A DNA stretch of 7,418 nt from assembly GCA_030039975.1 (NCBI GenBank), contig JASHUO010000339.1, forward strand, positions 1 to 7,418, given 5' to 3'. The translations under genes and the position numbers were made by a program. Under the pieces are notes generated by a model. That model was not told where the DNA came from and did no database searches. It worked only from the letters and a program-made list of their open reading frames with translations. Each line of letters opens with the position of its first letter. The stretch's first letter is position 1. Positions 5,231-7,418 of this stretch are shown piece after piece. This stretch comes from Alphaproteobacteria bacterium. GTDB lineage: Bacteria; Pseudomonadota; Alphaproteobacteria; ATCC43930; CGMCC-115725.

Positions 5231-5390
5231 GAAGCGTAGCCGGCGCCGGCCGAGCATGACCGGCCCCGACGCACCTGCGGTCGATTCTATGACGATTTCG
5301 TGCCGCGACCAATGGCCGAAAAAAGGCCTGCGCCGTCAAAGAAATGGCGCGCGCTTTGGTTCGCGATTGACTCGCAATCGGCCTCGTGGG

Positions 5391-6587
5391 CTAAGGCTTG
5401 TAGCTCATCAAGCCGGCGCCGCCGCGCGGCGGATGGGCGCGGATCGCCTCCTCATTGGGCTCGGTGCCCCATCCCGGCGCATCGGAGACGATGAGCTGGC
5501 CGTCGACGATCTCCGGCAGCCGACTGAACAGCTCGTGGTCCCAGGCGAGACGGTCGATGTCGATCTCCATGATGCGCAGATTCGGCACCGCAGCCGCGAA
5601 ATGCGCATTCATGAAGCTGCAGAGATGGCCATAGAAATTGTGCGGTGCAACATTGACCTCATGCGCCTCGGCGAGGGCGGCGATCTTCATCGCCTGCCAG
5701 ACGCCGTTCCACACCGTGTCGATGATGGCGACATCCATCGCCTGCTCGCGGAAATAGGGCAGGAACTCGCGAATGCCGAACAGCGTCTCGCCGGAGCTTA
5801 CGGGATGCGGGCTCTGCCGCCGGATTGCGCCCAAGCCTTCCGGGCTGTAGCTGTCGATCTCGACCCAGAAGAGGTCGAGATCGGCGATGGCGCGCAGGAT
5901 CTTGAGATAGCCCTCCGTCCGGGCGTTGAAGTTGAGGTCGAGCAGCATGTCGATATCGGGGCCGGCGCCGTCGCGGAAGGCCTCGAGATGCGCGTGCAAT
6001 CCCTTGAGGACGGCGCGGTCGACATTGAGCTCGGGGAAGAACGGGTTGGCGAAGCCGGGCCGCCAGCCGACGAGCTTCCCCGCCTCCGGCACGAAGATGT
6101 TGGTCTTGAGCGCGCGAAAGCCTTTCTCGCGGACCTCGGCGCCCATGCGCTTGACGCCGTCGAGATCGGTGATCGCTGGCTGATAGAATTTCGGCTGGTT
6201 GATCCGCCAAGTGGCGCAATGCGACCAATAAAGCGGAATGCGGTCGCGCTGCTTGCCGCCGAGCAGCGCATAGCAGGGCACGTCGAGCGCTTTGGCCTTG
6301 GCATCAAGCAGCGCATTCTCGATCGCGCCCTTCGCCTCGGCGACGACGCCGCCCGCTGCCGGCCGCGTCAGCGCATAGAGCTCGGCATAGACGCGCTCGT
6401 GATCCATCACCGATTTGCCGAGGACGCGCTGCGACAGCTTTTCGATCGCGGCGGTCACGCCGGGCGAGCCGAAGCCTTCATCGAACTCGCTCCAGCCGAT
6501 AACGCCATCTTCGGCGGTGAGCTTGACGAAATGGTAGTCGCGCCAGCCGGCATCGCAATGCAGCGTCTCGATCGCCCGAACCTTCAT
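5391..6587 (-). CDS. Enolase-superfamily enzyme, mandelate racemase/muconate lactonizing type
   Basis: This 398-residue protein has an N-terminal capping domain (1 to about 125) and a TIM-barrel domain. The reaction class is abstraction of a proton next to a carboxylate, stabilised by Mg2+; many relatives dehydrate or epimerise sugar acids. Metal ligands are inferred as Asp217 (LLDLNF), Glu243 (WVEID) and Glu267 (SSGETLFG). The Asp-His dyad of the mandelate racemase subgroup appears as Asp290 (VAIID) and His316 (APHNFYG). The usual KxK at the second strand reads Lys161-Thr-Asn163, so the second lysine is absent. Lys161 to Asp217 spans 56 residues, longer than in mandelate racemase, indicating an insertion that includes WRPGFANPFFPELN (175-188). 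ATG 6587 is supported by GGAG six bases upstream. The substrate is unknown. It lies downstream of argG but is separated by a long inverted repeat, so it is probably its own unit. Confidence 0.93.
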   Translation of the reverse strand: MKVRAIETLHCDAGWRDYHFVKLTAEDGVIGWSEFDEGFGSPGVTAAIEKLSQRVLGKSVMDHERVYAELYALTRPAAGGVVAEAKGAIENALLDAKAKALDVPCYALLGGKQRDRIPLYWSHCATWRINQPKFYQPAITDLDGVKRMGAEVREKGFRALKTNIFVPEAGKLVGWRPGFANPFFPELNVDRAVLKGLHAHLEAFRDGAGPDIDMLLDLNFNARTEGYLKILRAIADLDLFWVEIDSYSPEGLGAIRRQSPHPVSSGETLFGIREFLPYFREQAMDVAIIDTVWNGVWQAMKIAALAEAHEVNVAPHNFYGHLCSFMNAHFAAAVPNLRIMEIDIDRLAWDHELFSRLPEIVDGQLIVSDAPGWGTEPNEEAIRAHPPRGGAGLMSYKP

Positions 6588-6611
6588 CGTCCACTCCCTT
6601 GCTTTAGAGTA

Positions 6612-6687
6612 ACCACGGGGACACGGAGGGCACGGAGAAGAGATCGGCACGCGCCTTACTTCTCCGTGTCCTTCGTGCCTCCGTGGT
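6612..6687. repeat. 76-bp inverted repeat built of CACGGAG-like units
   Basis: The left arm 6612-6640 and right arm 6659-6687 are each 29 bases and match at 25 positions in inverted orientation, around an 18-base loop. Three of the four mismatches are G-U wobbles in plus-strand RNA, and the fourth is a wobble in minus-strand RNA, so a long hairpin is possible on either strand. Each arm is itself built from repeated CACGG(A/G)G-type units. The element fills the gap between argG and the enolase-superfamily gene (both minus strand), where it could act on the argG 3' end. From memory, sequences like TCCGTGTCC...CTCCGTGGT occur between genes in many unrelated bacteria. Confidence 0.85.
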
Positions 6688-6705
6688 AATCCTGCTTTAT
6701 GCCTC

Positions 6706-7418
6706 TCAGCGTTTTTTTTGCAGCGCTTTCGCCAGCCGGAGGCGCAGCGCGTTCAGCTTGATGAAGCCTTCGGCGTCGCGCTGATCATAGACCTGATCTT
6801 CCTCGAAGGTCACATGCGCGAGGCTGTACAGGCTCTTCGGCGATTTGCGGCCGACGACCCGCGCGCTGCCCTTGTAGAGCTTGAGGCGCACGGTGCCTTC
6901 GACATTCTCCTGGCTCTTGTCGATGAGCGCTTGCAGCATCAGCCGCTCGGGCGCGAACCAGAAGCCGTTATAGATGAGCTCGGCATAACGCGGGATCAGC
7001 TCGTCCTTCAGATGCGCCGCGCCGCGGTCGAGCGTGATGCTTTCGATGCCGCGATGCGCGGCATGGAGGATGGTGCCGCCCGGCGTCTCGTAGACGCCGC
7101 GCGATTTCATGCCGACGAAGCGGTTCTCGACGAGATCGAGCCGGCCGATGCCGTGCTTGCCGCCCAGCTCGTTGAGCTTTGCCAACAGACTTGCCGGCGA
7201 CAGCCGCGCGCCATCGACCGACATCGCATCGCCGCGCTCGAAACCGATCTCGACATAGTCCGGCTCGTCCGGCGCCGCTTCGGGCGCCACGGTGCGGCTA
7301 TAGACGAATTCTTCGGGCTCGCTCCAGGGATCCTCGAGCACCTTCCCTTCGGCGGAGATGTGCAGCAGGTTGGCGTCGGTCGAGAACGGCGCTTCGCCGC
7401 GCTTGTCGCGCGGAATCG
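6706..7418 (-). CDS. argG: Argininosuccinate synthase, C-terminal 236 residues (partial)
   Basis: The frame is open to the window edge at 7418, so the N-terminal part (about 170 residues of a usual 400 or so) lies outside. Conserved argG segments are present: KRGEAPFSTDANLLH close to the edge, GKVLEDPW, GRLDLVENRFVGMKSRGVYE (66-85 counting from Val at 7341) and ETPGGTILHAAHR. The enzyme joins citrulline and aspartate with ATP to argininosuccinate in the cytoplasm, the seventh or penultimate step of arginine synthesis. The C-terminus ends ALQKKR, normal for the family. A GTG at 7341 could be mistaken for a start, but the homologous sequence continues upstream without interruption. Confidence 0.97.
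   Translation of the reverse strand, partial: IPRDKRGEAPFSTDANLLHISAEGKVLEDPWSEPEEFVYSRTVAPEAAPDEPDYVEIGFERGDAMSVDGARLSPASLLAKLNELGGKHGIGRLDLVENRFVGMKSRGVYETPGGTILHAAHRGIESITLDRGAAHLKDELIPRYAELIYNGFWFAPERLMLQALIDKSQENVEGTVRLKLYKGSARVVGRKSPKSLYSLAHVTFEEDQVYDQRDAEGFIKLNALRLRLAKALQKKR

Noticed and set aside
5199..6689. Long plus-strand open frame (496 codons) opposite the enolase-superfamily gene
   Set aside because: The minus strand carries a clear full-length enzyme with catalytic residues; the opposite frame is a composition artefact.
6711..6718. Run of eight T residues on the plus strand
   Set aside because: It encodes the final lysines of ArgG on the minus strand and has no hairpin directly before it, so it is not a terminator.

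Overview
The window looks like a stretch of a high-GC alphaproteobacterial chromosome, probably Rhizobiales (Hyphomicrobiales). The evidence is very GC-rich core genes, a yggT - DUF167 - folD cluster of the kind I know from that group, and a tRNA-Ala(CGC) with an encoded CCA end. No taxonomic search was possible, so this rests on general resemblance. I see no CRISPR array, intact insertion sequence, phage module or defence system.

Left part (1-2107). The window opens with the last 45 codons of the B subunit of a 3-oxoacid CoA-transferase on the plus strand. It converges on a minus-strand operon with tightly spaced or overlapping genes: yggT (membrane protein), a DUF167/UPF0235 protein and folD (one-carbon folate enzyme). 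A promoter-like TTGACA/CATAGT pair leads into a complete 76-nt tRNA-Ala gene on the plus strand, which ends in a strong intrinsic terminator.

Middle part (2108-4103). This is an accessory-looking segment of clearly lower GC directly downstream of the tRNA. It holds a four-helix MAPEG-family membrane protein, the broken 5' end of an exported protein, a 35-codon ORF with a near-ideal ribosome binding site, a 53-residue minus-strand lipoprotein gene with a textbook lipobox, and a 76-residue secreted protein. Long spacers between them carry palindromes, one of which resembles a CRP/FNR-type site. The segment looks like a decayed insertion beside a tRNA, but no second attachment site is visible.

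Right part (4104-7418). GC content rises again and all genes lie on the minus strand: a DUF2846-like lipoprotein, a two-CBS-domain protein, an enolase-superfamily enzyme of the mandelate racemase type, and the C-terminal 236 residues of argininosuccinate synthase (argG), cut by the window edge. Between argG and the enolase-superfamily gene is a 76-bp inverted repeat built of CACGGAG-like units, the clearest non-coding element of the window.

The core genes serve ketone-body or short-chain CoA metabolism, C1-folate metabolism and arginine synthesis. They are not obviously connected functionally. The accessory genes have no assignable pathway. I did not find a convincing new multi-gene system; the most useful leads are the tiny lipoprotein gene, the inverted repeat, and the altered KxK motif in the enolase-superfamily protein.
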